This document shows, in pieces, positions 16,900-26,629 of a stretch of DNA of 64,000 bases; positions within the stretch are counted from its first letter, which is position 1; each line of letters opens with the position of its first letter. A program made the position numbers and the translations under genes. Under the pieces are notes generated by a model. It made no database searches. It had not been told where the DNA came from and saw only the letters and a list, made by a program, of their open reading frames with translations. Source of the stretch: Chloroflexota bacterium (GTDB taxonomy: Bacteria > Chloroflexota > Chloroflexia > Chloroflexales > Herpetosiphonaceae); contig JAIUOC010000003.1 in the NCBI GenBank assembly GCA_020161265.1, forward strand, positions 427,024 to 491,023, given 5' to 3'.

Positions 16900-18459
16900 A
16901 TGACAAGCATCCAACAACAACGCGCCGCACTCTATCGCCAAATCTGGCAGATTGCCAATGATGTCCGTGGCTCTGTCGATGGCTGGGATTTTAAGCAATA
17001 TGTGCTGGGCACGCTGTTTTATCGCTTTATCAGCGAAAACTTCGCCAGCCACATGGAAGGCGGCGACGCGAGTGTCAATTACGCTGAGCTTGCTGATGCG
17101 GTCATTACTCCCGAGATCAAAGACGATGCGATCAAAACCAAGGGCTACTTTATTTACCCAAGCCAATTGTTTGAAAATATCGCCAAAGCTGCCAATACCA
17201 ACCAACAGTTAAATACCGATCTTGCCGCGATCTTTGGCGCGATTGAAAGTTCGGCTCTCGGCTACGCTTCCGAGGCCGATATCAAAGGCCTGTTTGCCGA
17301 TTTTGATACGACCAGCAATCGCCTCGGCAATACCGTCAAGGACAAAAACCAGCGTTTGGCCGCCGTGATCAAAGGGGTCGCTGGGCTGGATTTTGGTGAT
17401 TTTGTCGGTAGTCAGATCGATTTGTTTGGCGATGCTTATGAGTATTTGATCTCGAATTATGCCGCGAATGCTGGTAAATCTGGCGGCGAGTTTTTCACCC
17501 CGCAACATGTCTCCAAGTTGATTGCCAAGCTGGCCATGCACCAGCAAACCAGCGTCAATAAAATCTATGATCCCGCTGCTGGCTCCGGTTCGCTGCTGCT
17601 GCAAGCCAAAAAACACTTCGACGACCATATTATTGAAGATGGCTTTTGGGGTCAGGAGATCAACCACACCACCTACAACCTTGCCCGCATGAACATGTTT
17701 TTGCACAACATCAACTACGATAAGTTCAATATCCAGTTGGGCAATACCCTGATCGACCCGCGCTTTCTTGGTGATAAACCCTTTGATGCGATCGTTTCCA
17801 ATCCGCCCTACTCGGTCAAGTGGATCGGCTCCGATGATCCGACCTTGATCAACGATGATCGTTTTGCCCCAGCTGGAGTCTTAGCGCCCAAATCTAAAGC
17901 CGATTTTGCCTTTGTTTTGCATGCGCTCAGTTATCTTTCCAGTAAAGGCCGCGCCGCGATTGTCTGCTTCCCGGGGATTTTTTACCGTGGCGGCGCTGAG
18001 CAGAAAATCCGCCAATATTTGATTGATAATAACTTCGTGGAAACGGTGATTGCGCTCGCGCCCAACCTATTTTATGGGACGACGATTGCCGTGACGATTC
18101 TGGTGCTCTCCAAACATAAAACTGACACCAGCACCCAGTTTATTGATGCCAGCGGCTTATATAAAAAAGAAACTAATAACAACACGCTCACCGAAGTCCA
18201 TATCGAGCAGATTATGCAGGCCTTTGATAGCAAGGCCAATATCGAGCACTTCGCGCAATCGGTGGCCTATGCAACCATCGCCGCCAACGACTACAATCTA
18301 TCAGTTAGCAGCTATGTCGAAGCCCAAGACACTCGCGAAGTGGTGGATATTGCTCAGCTCAATGCCAATTTAAAAATTACGGTTGCCAGAATTGACCAAC
18401 TGCGCAAAGAGATTGATGCGATTGTTGCTGAAATAGAATCTGCAGAGGTTGAGGCATGA
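16900..18459 (+). CDS. hsdM: Type I restriction-modification DNA methyltransferase subunit HsdM
   Basis: A 519-residue N6-adenine methyltransferase. The N-terminal helical HsdM_N region (about 1-150) is followed by SAM motif I (D225[10 protein letters not shown]) and catalytic motif IV N301-[21 protein letters not shown] just before motif I is typical of HsdM. It methylates the target chosen by HsdS and forms M2S with it. Its stop overlaps hsdS (ATGA), and hsdR follows; the three form a complete operon. Confidence 0.96.
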   Translation: MTSIQQQRAALYRQIWQIANDVRGSVDGWDFKQYVLGTLFYRFISENFASHMEGGDASVNYAELADAVITPEIKDDAIKTKGYFIYPSQLFENIAKAANTNQQLNTDLAAIFGAIESSALGYASEADIKGLFADFDTTSNRLGNTVKDKNQRLAAVIKGVAGLDFGDFVGSQIDLFGDAYEYLISNYAANAGKSGGEFFTPQHVSKLIAKLAMHQQTSVNKIYDPAAGSGSLLLQAKKHFDDHIIEDGFWGQEINHTTYNLARMNMFLHNINYDKFNIQLGNTLIDPRFLGDKPFDAIVSNPPYSVKWIGSDDPTLINDDRFAPAGVLAPKSKADFAFVLHALSYLSSKGRAAIVCFPGIFYRGGAEQKIRQYLIDNNFVETVIALAPNLFYGTTIAVTILVLSKHKTDTSTQFIDASGLYKKETNNNTLTEVHIEQIMQAFDSKANIEHFAQSVAYATIAANDYNLSVSSYVEAQDTREVVDIAQLNANLKITVARIDQLRKEIDAIVAEIESAEVEA

Positions 18460-19691
18460 GCTATTTAGAAAAACTGCTGGATGGGGTTGAGGTGGAGTGG
18501 TTGCCACTGGGGGAAGTTTCAATAAAGATTTCTTCTGGTGGTACGCCCACAACTGGTATTGCTGAATACTATGGCGGCTCTATTCCTTGGTTGCGGACTC
18601 AGGAAGTTGATTTTGGTGAAATTTGGGATACGGGCGTAAAAATTACCGAAGCAGGATTAAAAAATTCCAGTGCAAAATTGATCCCTGAAAACTGTGTAAT
18701 TGTTGCAATGTATGGGGCAACTGTTGGGAAAATTGGTATTAATAAAATCCCTATGGCTACTAATCAGGCCTGTGCGAATATTCAACTTGATGAAAATATC
18801 GCAAATTACCGTTACGTATTTCATTTCCTGTCTAACCAATATGAATATATCAAATCACTTGGGGCCGGTTCTCAGACAAATATCAATGCAGGGATTGTAA
18901 AAAAACTCCAAATCCCCATCCCATGCCCTGAAAATCCAAAAAAATCGCGGCAAATCCAGTCCAAAATCGTTACGATTTTGGACGGCTTTGCCGAGCTGAC
19001 CGCCGAGCTGACCGCCGAGCTGACCGCCCGTAAAAAACAATATGCCTATTACCGTGAACAATTGTTGAGTTTTGAGGATGGCGAAGTGGAATGGAAACCA
19101 TTGGGGGAGATTGGCGAATTTATTCGCGGCAAACGATTTACTAAAGCTGACTATGTGGAAGACGGCGGTATCAAGGTCATCCATTACGGTGAAATCTACA
19201 CCCAATATGGTGTTTCAACTAGCCATGCTCTATCGCAGGTTCGCGCTGAAATGGCAGAGTCACTGCGCTATGCTGAACCTGGTGACGTTGTCGTAACTGA
19301 TGTTGGCGAAACCGTTGAGGATGTTGGTAAAGCTGTGGCATGGCTTGGCGCTGAAAAAGTCGCAATTCACGACCACTGTTATGCCTTCCGCCACGCCATG
19401 AATCCGAAATTTGTTTCCTATTGCATGCAAACAGCTTCATTCATTGATGAGAAGGCGAAATATGTCGCCCGAACGAAAGTCAACACGCTGTTAATTAAAG
19501 GCTTCGCAAAAATCCAAATCCCTGTTCCCCCTCTTGCCGAGCAAGCCCGTATCGTTGCCATTCTCGATAAATTCGATACCCTGACCAACTCGATCAGCGA
19601 AGGCTTGCCGCGCGAAATCGCCTTGCGCCAGCAGCAATACGCATACTACCGCGATCTGCTGTTCAGCTTTCCCAAGCCAGCTGAAGCCTAG
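18456..19691 (+). CDS. hsdS: Type I restriction-modification specificity subunit HsdS
   Basis: A 411-residue subunit with two target-recognition domains (about 1-150 and 205-350), each followed by a conserved helical spacer. The repeated phrases [15 protein letters not shown] (centre) and [15 protein letters not shown] (end) frame the second TRD. The C-terminal [20 protein letters not shown] closely resembles what I recall of type IC (EcoR124I-like) HsdS. The central spacer holds three tandem AELT units encoded by exact 12-bp repeats. The target sequence cannot be read, but the repeat number should set the spacing between the half-sites. Confidence 0.95.
   Translation: MSYLEKLLDGVEVEWLPLGEVSIKISSGGTPTTGIAEYYGGSIPWLRTQEVDFGEIWDTGVKITEAGLKNSSAKLIPENCVIVAMYGATVGKIGINKIPMATNQACANIQLDENIANYRYVFHFLSNQYEYIKSLGAGSQTNINAGIVKKLQIPIPCPENPKKSRQIQSKIVTILDGFAELTAELTAELTARKKQYAYYREQLLSFEDGEVEWKPLGEIGEFIRGKRFTKADYVEDGGIKVIHYGEIYTQYGVSTSHALSQVRAEMAESLRYAEPGDVVVTDVGETVEDVGKAVAWLGAEKVAIHDHCYAFRHAMNPKFVSYCMQTASFIDEKAKYVARTKVNTLLIKGFAKIQIPVPPLAEQARIVAILDKFDTLTNSISEGLPREIALRQQQYAYYRDLLFSFPKPAEA
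18990..19025 (+). repeat. Three exact 12-bp tandem repeats in hsdS (AELT/TAEL units)
   Basis: The unit gccgagctgacc is present at 18990, 19002 and 19014 with no mismatch. It adds four residues per copy without frameshift. In the EcoR124 system two versus three copies of such a unit change the recognition spacer by one base pair, so this is a slippage-prone specificity switch. Confidence 0.95.
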
Positions 19692-19761
19692 CCATGCGCA
19701 AGCCCCGCGTCGCAAGCGCCCAGTTTCAAAACGACCGTTGGATACATGCAAAGGAAATCCA

Positions 19762-22700
19762 ATGACAGACTATACAACGATCGCCGAATCAAACAACTTT
19801 ATTGTGCTCGATCACTATACCAAGCAATTGCGGCTGGCCGAAAGCTACCAGAGCGAAGATGCCTTGGAGCGCGAGTTTATTAAGGATTTGCGAGCTCAGG
19901 GCTATGAGTATCTGGCGACATTAACCACCCCGCAAGCGCTATTGGCCAATCTGCGTGAGCAATTGCAAACCCTGAATAACGTGCAATTTTCCGAGGCCGA
20001 GTGGCTGCGCTTTGTTGAAACCTATCTGGATAAACCCAGCGACGGCATTATCGAAAAAACTCGCAAAATTCACGACGACTACATTCACGACTTTGTATTT
20101 GACGATGGGCGGATTCAAAACATCTATTTGCTCGATAAGCAGACCCTTGCCCGCAACAAAGTCCAAGTGATCAAACAATTTGAACAAACTGGCAGCTACG
20201 CCAATCGCTACGATGTAACGATTTTGGTCAATGGCTTGCCCTTGGTGCACGTTGAGTTGAAAAAACGCGGCGTGGCGATTCGCGAAGCCTTCAACCAAAT
20301 TCACCGTTATAGCAAAGAAAGCTTCAATACTGAGCACTCGCTATTCCAATATGTGCAAGTATTCGTGATTTCCAACGGCACCGACACCCGCTACTTTGCC
20401 AATACCGTGACCCGCAATAAAAATAGTTTTGATTTCACCATGAATTGGGCCAAAGCCGATAACAGCCCGATCAAAGATCTCAAAGATTTTACCGCCACCT
20501 TTTTTCAGAAAAACACCTTGCTGCATGTGGTGCTCAAGTATTCAGTGTTTGATGTGAACAACACCCTGCTGATTATGCGGCCCTATCAAATCGCCGCCAC
20601 CGAACGGATTCTGCGCAAAATCAATAGCTCGTATCAGGCCAAAACATGGAGCAACACCGAAAGCGGCGGCTACATCTGGCATACTACTGGCTCCGGCAAG
20701 ACCCTCACCAGTTTCAAAGCGGCACGACTGGCCACCGAACTTAGCTTCATCGACAAAGTATTTTTTGTGGTTGATCGCAAAGACCTCGATTACCAAACCA
20801 TGAAAGAGTATCAGCGTTTTTCGCCGGAGAGTGTCAACGGCTCTGAAAGCACCGCCGGACTCAAGCGCAATTTGGAGCAAGACGATAACAAAATCATTGT
20901 TACCACCATCCAAAAGCTCAACAACCTGATGAAAGCAGAAGGCGATCTTGCGATCTACCATAAGCAGGTGGTTTTTATTTTTGATGAATGTCATCGTAGC
21001 CAGTTTGGCGAAGCGCAGAAAAATCTCAAGAAAAAATTCAAAAAGTTCTATCAATTTGGCTTTACGGGTACGCCGATCTTTCCGCAAAACGCCTTGGGTG
21101 CTGATACCACCGCCAGCGTGTTTGGCCGTGAATTGCATGCCTATGTCATCACCGATGCCATTCGCGATGAAAAAGTGCTGAAATTCAAGGTCGATTACAA
21201 CGATGTACGTCCGCAGTTCACGGCGCTCGAAAGCGAAACCGACGAGCAAAAACTCAACGCCGCCGAACACAAAGCGGCATTGCTGCACCCAGCGCGGATT
21301 CGCGAAATCTCGCGTTATATTCTGAATATCTTTCGTCAAAAAACGCATCGACTGCAAGCGGGCAGCAAAGGCTTTAATGCCATGTTTGCCGTCAGCAGCA
21401 TCGAGGCCGCCAAAGCCTACTACCAAGCGCTGAATCGCATTCAGAATGACGCTGAGCAGGCCAAAAATCCGCCGCTCAAAATCGCGACAATCTTCTCATT
21501 CGCCGCCAATGAAGAGCAAGATGCGATTGGCGAAATTCTCGACGAAAGTTTTGATGTAGCAGCGATGAACCCCAGCGCCAAAGAATTTCTAAGCGCCGCC
21601 ATCGCCGACTACAATGCATTCTTTACAACCAATTTCAGTGTCGATAGCAACGGCTTCCAAAATTATTACCGCGACCTTGCCAAGCGAGTGATCGCCAGAG
21701 AAATCGACCTGCTGATTGTCGTGGGAATGTTTTTAACTGGCTTTGATGCGCCGACCCTCAACACCCTGTTTGTCGATAAAAACTTGCGCTATCACGGCTT
21801 GATGCAGGCCTATTCGCGCACCAACCGCATCTACGATGCCACCAAAACCTTTGGCAATATCGTTACCTTTCGTGATCTAGAGCAAGCGACGATTGATGCG
21901 ATTACCTTGTTTGGTGATAAAAACACCAAAAACGTGGTGCTTGAAAAAAGCTACAAGGAATATATGCAAGGCTTCACCGATCTAGTCACTGGTGACGCAC
22001 GGCGTGGTTTTATCGAGGTGGTTAGGGAGTTAGAACAGCGTTTTCCTGAGCCTGATGCGATTTTTCTCGAAAAAGACAAAAAAGACTTCGTAAAGTTATT
22101 TGGTGAATATTTGCGGGTCGAGAATATCCTGCAAAACTACGATGAGTTTGCCAGCCTGAAAGCCTTGCAACGGCTTGATCTCAGCGATCCGCAGGCGGTT
22201 ACCGATTTCAAGGCTGAGCATTATTTAAGTGACGCTGACCTGAGCGCATTGCAAGCCATCCCCATCCCTAGCGAACGCACAATTCAGGATTACCGATCGA
22301 CCTATAACGATATTCGTGATTGGCTGCGCCGCGAAAAGTCTGCCGAAGAACAGCAAAAATCCACGATTGATTGGAACGATGTCGTGTTTGAGGTAGACCT
22401 GCTTAAATCGCAGGAAATTACGCTTGATTACATCCTTGAGTTGGTTTTTGAGCAACACAAGAAGAACAAAAGCAAAGGCGAATTAATCGAAGATGTGCGC
22501 CGCTTGATTCGGGCCAGCCTTGGCAACCGCGCCAAAGAAAGCCTGATTGTTGATTTTATCAACCAAACCAACCTCGACGCGATTGGCGACAAGGCCACGA
22601 TTATTGACGAATTCTTTACCTTTGCCCAAGCCGAGCAGACCCGTGAAGCCGCAAACTTGATTCAGTCGGAAGGCTTGAACGAAGCTGCGGCCAAGCGCTA

Positions 22701-22872
22701 TATCCTTGCCTCGTTGAAACGCGAATACGCCAGCGAGAACGGCACTGATCTTAACGCGACCCTGCCAACCATGAGTCCGCTTAACCCACAGTACCAAAGC
22801 AAAAAACAGCGAGTTTTTCAGCAAATCTCCGCATTTGTTGAAAAATTTAAAGGTGTAGGTGGCCAGATTTAA
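19762..22872 (+). CDS. hsdR: Type I restriction endonuclease subunit HsdR
   Basis: A 1036-residue motor-nuclease; start at 19762 is chosen for AAGGAA upstream (19738 is the longer alternative). The nuclease site is D151 ... E165-L-K167 (VHVELKK). The SF2 translocase follows with Walker A G310-[13 protein letters not shown] as motif II and FTGTPIF as motif III. It is full length without frameshift, so restriction is likely functional. It sits about 70 bp behind hsdS and is probably co-transcribed or has its own weak promoter. Confidence 0.96.
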   Translation: MTDYTTIAESNNFIVLDHYTKQLRLAESYQSEDALEREFIKDLRAQGYEYLATLTTPQALLANLREQLQTLNNVQFSEAEWLRFVETYLDKPSDGIIEKTRKIHDDYIHDFVFDDGRIQNIYLLDKQTLARNKVQVIKQFEQTGSYANRYDVTILVNGLPLVHVELKKRGVAIREAFNQIHRYSKESFNTEHSLFQYVQVFVISNGTDTRYFANTVTRNKNSFDFTMNWAKADNSPIKDLKDFTATFFQKNTLLHVVLKYSVFDVNNTLLIMRPYQIAATERILRKINSSYQAKTWSNTESGGYIWHTTGSGKTLTSFKAARLATELSFIDKVFFVVDRKDLDYQTMKEYQRFSPESVNGSESTAGLKRNLEQDDNKIIVTTIQKLNNLMKAEGDLAIYHKQVVFIFDECHRSQFGEAQKNLKKKFKKFYQFGFTGTPIFPQNALGADTTASVFGRELHAYVITDAIRDEKVLKFKVDYNDVRPQFTALESETDEQKLNAAEHKAALLHPARIREISRYILNIFRQKTHRLQAGSKGFNAMFAVSSIEAAKAYYQALNRIQNDAEQAKNPPLKIATIFSFAANEEQDAIGEILDESFDVAAMNPSAKEFLSAAIADYNAFFTTNFSVDSNGFQNYYRDLAKRVIAREIDLLIVVGMFLTGFDAPTLNTLFVDKNLRYHGLMQAYSRTNRIYDATKTFGNIVTFRDLEQATIDAITLFGDKNTKNVVLEKSYKEYMQGFTDLVTGDARRGFIEVVRELEQRFPEPDAIFLEKDKKDFVKLFGEYLRVENILQNYDEFASLKALQRLDLSDPQAVTDFKAEHYLSDADLSALQAIPIPSERTIQDYRSTYNDIRDWLRREKSAEEQQKSTIDWNDVVFEVDLLKSQEITLDYILELVFEQHKKNKSKGELIEDVRRLIRASLGNRAKESLIVDFINQTNLDAIGDKATIIDEFFTFAQAEQTREAANLIQSEGLNEAAAKRYILASLKREYASENGTDLNATLPTMSPLNPQYQSKKQRVFQQISAFVEKFKGVGGQI

Positions 22873-22886
22873 GACCCCTCAGCCCG

Positions 22887-22915
22887 CCCTCTCGCTACTG
22901 CTTCGGGCGAGAGGG
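22887..22915. terminator. Hairpin between convergent hsdR and membrane gene
   Basis: Nine-base perfect arms ccctctcgc / gcgagaggg around an 11-base loop, flanked by ccctca/tgaggg that lengthen the pairing. It is positioned to stop both convergent transcripts, though no strong T-run is present. The word resembles other G/C-rich intergenic repeats here. Confidence 0.5.
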
Positions 22916-22932
22916 TGAGGGCATGTCACTGC

Positions 22933-24009
22933 CTAAACATGCACAATCAAGCGCCCAATTTCACTGAGTAAGGTCAAGATGGCGATCGCCAGCGTAAGCC
23001 GACAAACCCGAATCACATAGCGTTCGAAACGGCTAATTTCTTCATCACGCGCCACGCCTTTGAGATTAACATCCTCGCGCAAGGCCTGCCAAATCCAGTC
23101 GGTGGGCATGCGCACAACCAAGGGCGTGAGCGCCGACCAAACCACATAGCCCACCGCCAGAATCACCAGCGGTTGCAGATGTTGCAGAAACGAAACCAAA
23201 ATAAACGAAAGCAAGGTTGTCCAGACGAACATCAACAAGGCTTTGATATAGCGCAACACCAAGCGCCGCAAACACAAGGCATAGCGGACGACTGAAATTT
23301 CAGTTCGCGCTACCTCTTCGATTAACGTGCGATCCAAAAAGCCTGATAACCCCAAAGCCGTGTTAAAACGATCGATCGCTTGCTGACTGACTTGGCTTTG
23401 ATTAACTCCTTGGCTGGCAAGCTGGGCAGCATCACGACTGGGCGGCACGATCAAGCCCTCGCTTTGCTGATAAACATGATCATAAAAAGCGGCTTCGTGG
23501 CGCTCAAAAGGCAAAATAAACTCCAGCAAATCGGAATTATATTGATGCTGAATCACCAGTCGTTTGACTGCTGGCGCTTCGTCGGTGGAGAAGGCCAAGC
23601 CCGAAAGGATAAAGCGCGGGTTAAACAATTTGTGGGTAAAGCCTGGGCTTTGGTTGGCAAAATAGAAATAGACAATATCCTTGAGCAACAGCAAAAAAGC
23701 ATACAGCGGGATGCCCAAAGTGGCGATAAACGGAATAAACAGTAAGATATACAAACCCAAATCGGCAGTTGCCGACCATGAAAATTGGCCCGCCTGCCAG
23801 AGATTGTACAATTGCTCAATCTGGGTCAGCACGATTTTGTTGATATCGCTGATCGCATCGCGAAAAAACACTGGCAACAAAATCAACAGGCCAGCCCCAT
23901 TCAAAAACACCCCGGCAATCCGGTGCATAGTCGAGATGCGCACCTCGGCGCGTTGCAGAAATGCCCGCATCGCCTGACGTTCATCGCTACTTGGTTGATA
24001 GGAATCCAT
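22933..24009 (-). CDS. Multi-pass membrane protein of unknown function
   Basis: A 358-residue protein with four or five hydrophobic segments: VFLNGAGLLILLPVFF, LGLYILLFIPFIATLG, FVWTTLLSFILVSFL, LVILAVGYVVWSAL and a final LTLAIAILTLL. Between the pairs lies a soluble loop (about 130-255). I recognise no family. It faces hsdR tail to tail and is preceded by a terminator, so it is probably a separate unit and unrelated to restriction. Confidence 0.65.
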   Translation of the reverse strand: MDSYQPSSDERQAMRAFLQRAEVRISTMHRIAGVFLNGAGLLILLPVFFRDAISDINKIVLTQIEQLYNLWQAGQFSWSATADLGLYILLFIPFIATLGIPLYAFLLLLKDIVYFYFANQSPGFTHKLFNPRFILSGLAFSTDEAPAVKRLVIQHQYNSDLLEFILPFERHEAAFYDHVYQQSEGLIVPPSRDAAQLASQGVNQSQVSQQAIDRFNTALGLSGFLDRTLIEEVARTEISVVRYALCLRRLVLRYIKALLMFVWTTLLSFILVSFLQHLQPLVILAVGYVVWSALTPLVVRMPTDWIWQALREDVNLKGVARDEEISRFERYVIRVCRLTLAIAILTLLSEIGRLIVHV

Positions 24010-24031
24010 TGGATCTGACCTTTAATTCAAA

Positions 24032-24057
24032 AGCCCCTAGCATTGCTGCTAGAGGCT
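24032..24057 (-). terminator. Terminator (minus strand)
   Basis: Eleven-base arms with one mismatch (agcctctagca / tgctaggggct on the minus strand) around GCAA, followed by TTTTG. It ends the small gene at 24079-24333 before the next gene starts at 24009. Confidence 0.7.
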
Positions 24058-24078
24058 GGGTTTAGTGTTGGGCGAAAG

Positions 24079-24333
24079 CTACTCCGCGCCTTCTTCGGTT
24101 GGCAGCGAGGTTGAAATATCGTAAATCAAAATCTGAACATCCAAATCGTGTTCGGTTAACAAGGCGATTGAACGTTCGCGAGTGGCATCACGAATCGCAT
24201 CCTCATGGTCAGCCGGGGCATACACCCGAATCGCTAACTCATCGCTGCCTCGTTTTTTATAGCGTAACACGGCATCGGGCGAAACTCCCAAGACCAAGTT
24301 GGTCAATTCGGTTTTGGCTTCGTCAAGCGTCAT
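24079..24333 (-). CDS. Small hypothetical protein
   Basis: An 84-residue protein with a strong ribosome site (CAGGAGG) before ATG. It looks like a compact alpha/beta fold (LAIRVYAPADHEDAIRDA, VQILIYDIST) with an acidic tail. No family recognised. It lies just after gltX in the same direction and may share its transcript. Confidence 0.6.
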   Translation of the reverse strand: MTLDEAKTELTNLVLGVSPDAVLRYKKRGSDELAIRVYAPADHEDAIRDATRERSIALLTEHDLDVQILIYDISTSLPTEEGAE

Positions 24334-24357
24334 TGAACATCCTCCTGACTAATCGAA

Positions 24358-25845
24358 CTATACAGAGGCAGAGGAAAGCGCCGCAGCAGCAGTGCTGATT
24401 CGGGCGAGCGTCACAGCTTTACCTAAAACCGCCAAGGTTTCGAATAGGCCTGGCGAGGTAGTGCGCCCACTGATGGCAACGCGAATAGGCATAAACACTT
24501 GGGGAATTTTCAGCCCAAGTTGATTGACAAAATCATGCAAGAGCTTGTCTAAACTGGGCGCATCCCAGGTTTCGACAGCCTCAAAACTGGCTTTGACTTG
24601 GCCCAGTACCTCAACCGTTTGCGCCGGATCGCCCTTCTTTGGCACAAGCAAGGCTGGGTCGTAGCCTTGGGGGTCTACAAAGAAGAAATCGAGCAATTCA
24701 GGCGCTTCGCTTAGTAATTTGATTCGTTCTTGCACTAAGGGCAAAAATTCGGTAACTTTGGCCAATTCGGCGGCAGTTGGCTCGGCACTGATCAAGCCTG
24801 CCTTGCTGAGATAGGGTGCGACTCGTTGCGCCAACTCGGCTGGAGCCATGTTGCGCAGATAAACCCCATTGAAATGCAAAAGCTTATCGCGATCAAACAC
24901 CCCGCCCGATGGCCGAATCCGATTCAGGTCAAAGCGCTCGATCAACTCTGCAAGGGTCATAAACTCAGTTTTATCATCGTATGACCAGCCGATCAGGGCC
25001 AAATAATTGACAATGGCTTCGGGCACAAAGCCTAAATCGATATACTCGGTGACCGAGGTATCGCCGTGGCGTTTGGAAAGCTTCTTACCATCGCTGCCCA
25101 AGACTTGCGGCACATGCACCCAAACAGGTTGCTCCCAACCGAAGGCCTCGTAAATTTGATGATGAATTGGCCAAGTTGGAATCCACTCATCAGCCCGCAG
25201 CACATGGGTGATCCCCATCAAGTGATCATCGACCATGGCAGCGAGGGCATAAGTTGGGAAGCCATCGGTTTTCAACAACACTGGGTCGGGCATTTTCAAG
25301 GCAGCATTATCAAAGACAATTTCGCCGCGCACAAGGTCTTGCACCACCGTTTTACCCGTGGTTTTCAGGCTTAGCCGCACGTTATAATCAGCGCCTGCGG
25401 CTTCCCGAGCAGCATCGTCGATGCCTGGCAAATTGCGAAACACCAAGAGCTTTGGCTCGCCGCGAGCTTCACGTTCGGCGTTGATCGCCGCAATTTCGTC
25501 GGCAGTAGCATACGAACGATAGGCCACACCTTTATCGATCAAGGCTTGGGCGTGAGCTTGGTAAATTTCCAAGCGTTCCGATTGTTTATAGGGTGCGTGA
25601 GGACCGCCAACAATTGGACCTTCATCCCACATTAGGCCGATCGCTTGCAACGAACTGGTTAATTGCTCTTCTGCCCCTTCAACAAAGCGCTTGCGATCGG
25701 TATCTTCAATCCGTAATAAAAATTGGCCGCCAGTGTGGCGAGCCCACAACCAGCTAAATAACACGGTACGTAAACTACCGATATGCAGATAGCCCGTCGG
25801 ACTTGGCGCAAAGCGCGTGCGGGCTGGTGTTGGACGATCCGACAT
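24358..25845 (-). CDS. gltX: Glutamyl-tRNA synthetase
   Basis: A 495-residue class I aminoacyl-tRNA synthetase. The ATG at 25845 has AAGGAGG upstream; the longer frame to 25983 is unlikely. HIGH motif is H21-IGS within PSPTGYLHIGSLRT, and KMSKS is K255-LSKR. The RIEDTD and WDEGP segments are family hallmarks. It charges tRNA-Glu, or tRNA-Gln as well if the cell uses the amidotransferase route; no GatCAB is in view. Confidence 0.96.
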   Translation of the reverse strand: MSDRPTPARTRFAPSPTGYLHIGSLRTVLFSWLWARHTGGQFLLRIEDTDRKRFVEGAEEQLTSSLQAIGLMWDEGPIVGGPHAPYKQSERLEIYQAHAQALIDKGVAYRSYATADEIAAINAEREARGEPKLLVFRNLPGIDDAAREAAGADYNVRLSLKTTGKTVVQDLVRGEIVFDNAALKMPDPVLLKTDGFPTYALAAMVDDHLMGITHVLRADEWIPTWPIHHQIYEAFGWEQPVWVHVPQVLGSDGKKLSKRHGDTSVTEYIDLGFVPEAIVNYLALIGWSYDDKTEFMTLAELIERFDLNRIRPSGGVFDRDKLLHFNGVYLRNMAPAELAQRVAPYLSKAGLISAEPTAAELAKVTEFLPLVQERIKLLSEAPELLDFFFVDPQGYDPALLVPKKGDPAQTVEVLGQVKASFEAVETWDAPSLDKLLHDFVNQLGLKIPQVFMPIRVAISGRTTSPGLFETLAVLGKAVTLARISTAAAALSSASV

Positions 25846-25927
25846 AATACCTCCTTGCGTCGCGATTATACCATAGCCATTGCTGGCGGTGATATTGGCG
25901 CGGAACCCTTCTCGCTTTAAACAGCTA

Positions 25928-25963
25928 CGCCACGTTGACAAGTAGCAACTCGTGAACGTGGCG
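25928..25963 (-). terminator. Hairpin downstream of SWIM gene
   Basis: Nine-base perfect arms cgccacgtt / aacgtggcg around an 18-base loop between the SWIM gene and gltX. The following minus-strand bases are only moderately T-rich (TAGCTGTTTAAAG), so it is a weak terminator candidate. Confidence 0.45.
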
Positions 25964-25986
25964 CAACCTTGACCATGGAGCAAAAT

Positions 25987-26274
25987 TTAGCCAACCGCCT
26001 CGGCAATTTCATCGAAGGTAAATGGAGAACCGGCGCGGCGAGCTTCATCATTTAACATTGGCTCTAAGATCCGTTGCAAGGCCATCACGTGCGAGCATGT
26101 ATTCCAGTGGGCGAAAAATTCACAATCGCAATGCCATTCGCCGCTTGCCAACAACTGGACTTGATGATTGTTGCCACCACGGAAGGTAGCGCTAAACTGT
26201 TGAATTGCAATTCGTTCAGGTTCTTGGGCGTACCGTTTGGCTTTGTCGATCTTGCTAATCATATCGGAGTACAT
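25987..26274 (-). CDS. Small SWIM zinc-finger protein
   Basis: A 95-residue protein; the ATG at 26274 has GGAGG seven bases before it, while longer starts would run into the upstream hairpin. The SWIM signature CxC...CxH is present in full: WHCDCEFFAHWNTCSHVMALQRIL. SWIM fingers bind DNA or protein and usually form part of larger proteins; here almost nothing else is present. The acidic C-terminus (FTFDEIAEAVG) could form one helix. Function unknown. Confidence 0.7.
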   Translation of the reverse strand: MYSDMISKIDKAKRYAQEPERIAIQQFSATFRGGNNHQVQLLASGEWHCDCEFFAHWNTCSHVMALQRILEPMLNDEARRAGSPFTFDEIAEAVG

Positions 26275-26338
26275 TGGACGATCCTCCATTATATAGCGAA
26301 AAACGCCGTGAGCCGTTCCCACGCCGTAGCGTTGGCAC

Positions 26339-26369
26339 AAAAAACGACACAGGCTGATGCCTCTGCCGT
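26339..26369 (-). terminator. Strong intrinsic terminator of the candidate sRNA
   Basis: On the minus strand an 11-position stem (acggcagaggc / gcctgtgtcgt; one G-G mismatch, one G-U pair) with tetraloop ATCA leads directly into TTTTTT. It lies 65 bases upstream of the SWIM start, so it either ends an independent RNA or attenuates the SWIM gene. Confidence 0.8.
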
Positions 26370-26439
26370 GCTATCGTTAACCCAATTGTCGAATCCAATT
26401 CGCATGTGGGTGGGCCTTTCCGTTACAGGAGCCTCTTGC
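26340..26439 (-). ncRNA. Candidate ~100-nt small RNA
   Basis: The minus strand between a consensus-like promoter (26445-26472) and an intrinsic terminator (26339-26369) would give an RNA of about 100 nt. It contains a perfect small hairpin CGAAT-TGG-ATTCG mid-way and no plausible ribosome site plus ORF. It does not show the SRP RNA apical motif, tRNA features or tmRNA features. It may be an independent sRNA or a premature-termination leader of the SWIM gene. Exact ends are estimates from promoter spacing. Confidence 0.55.
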
Positions 26440-26444
26440 TGTGT

Positions 26445-26472
26445 ATTATAACAGTGCCTGAGAGTGCGTCAA
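26445..26472 (-). promoter_or_regulatory. Sigma-70 type promoter driving minus-strand RNA
   Basis: -35 TTGACG (26472-26467) and a perfect -10 TATAAT (26450-26445) separated by 16 bp. It is among the best promoter matches in the window. The predicted start is near 26439. Confidence 0.75.
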
Positions 26473-26550
26473 GGAACATTTGGTGAATCTTTGTGAGCAT
26501 TTGGTTAGCAATTTACCACCAGATGGGCTATCTAAAACGAGGCTAAATTT

Positions 26551-26582
26551 TTGAGACCAAGCCCGAACCCTTATGCTATAAT
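26551..26582 (+). promoter_or_regulatory. Probable promoter of the cupredoxin gene
   Basis: Extended -10 TGCTATAAT (TATAAT at 26577-26582) with TTGAGA at 26551-26556. The 20-bp spacer is long, so the extended -10 may carry most of the recognition. It is 47 bases upstream of the start codon. Confidence 0.5.
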
Positions 26583-26629
26583 TCACCCATAAGAATGCCA
26601 ACAAACAGATGCTTTTATGGAGGAAATCG

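Noticed and set aside
20542..21426. 294-codon minus-strand ORF
   Set aside because: It lies inside the conserved helicase region of hsdR, antisense, with no family motif.
16640..22930. Mobile island carrying the restriction-modification system
   Set aside because: No integrase, direct repeats, IS ends or change in codon use could be seen at either border, so transfer is possible but unsupported.
26340..26439. SRP RNA, tmRNA or tRNA for the minus-strand transcript
   Set aside because: No SRP apical loop motif, no tRNA arms or CCA end, and it is too short for tmRNA; kept as an unassigned sRNA candidate.
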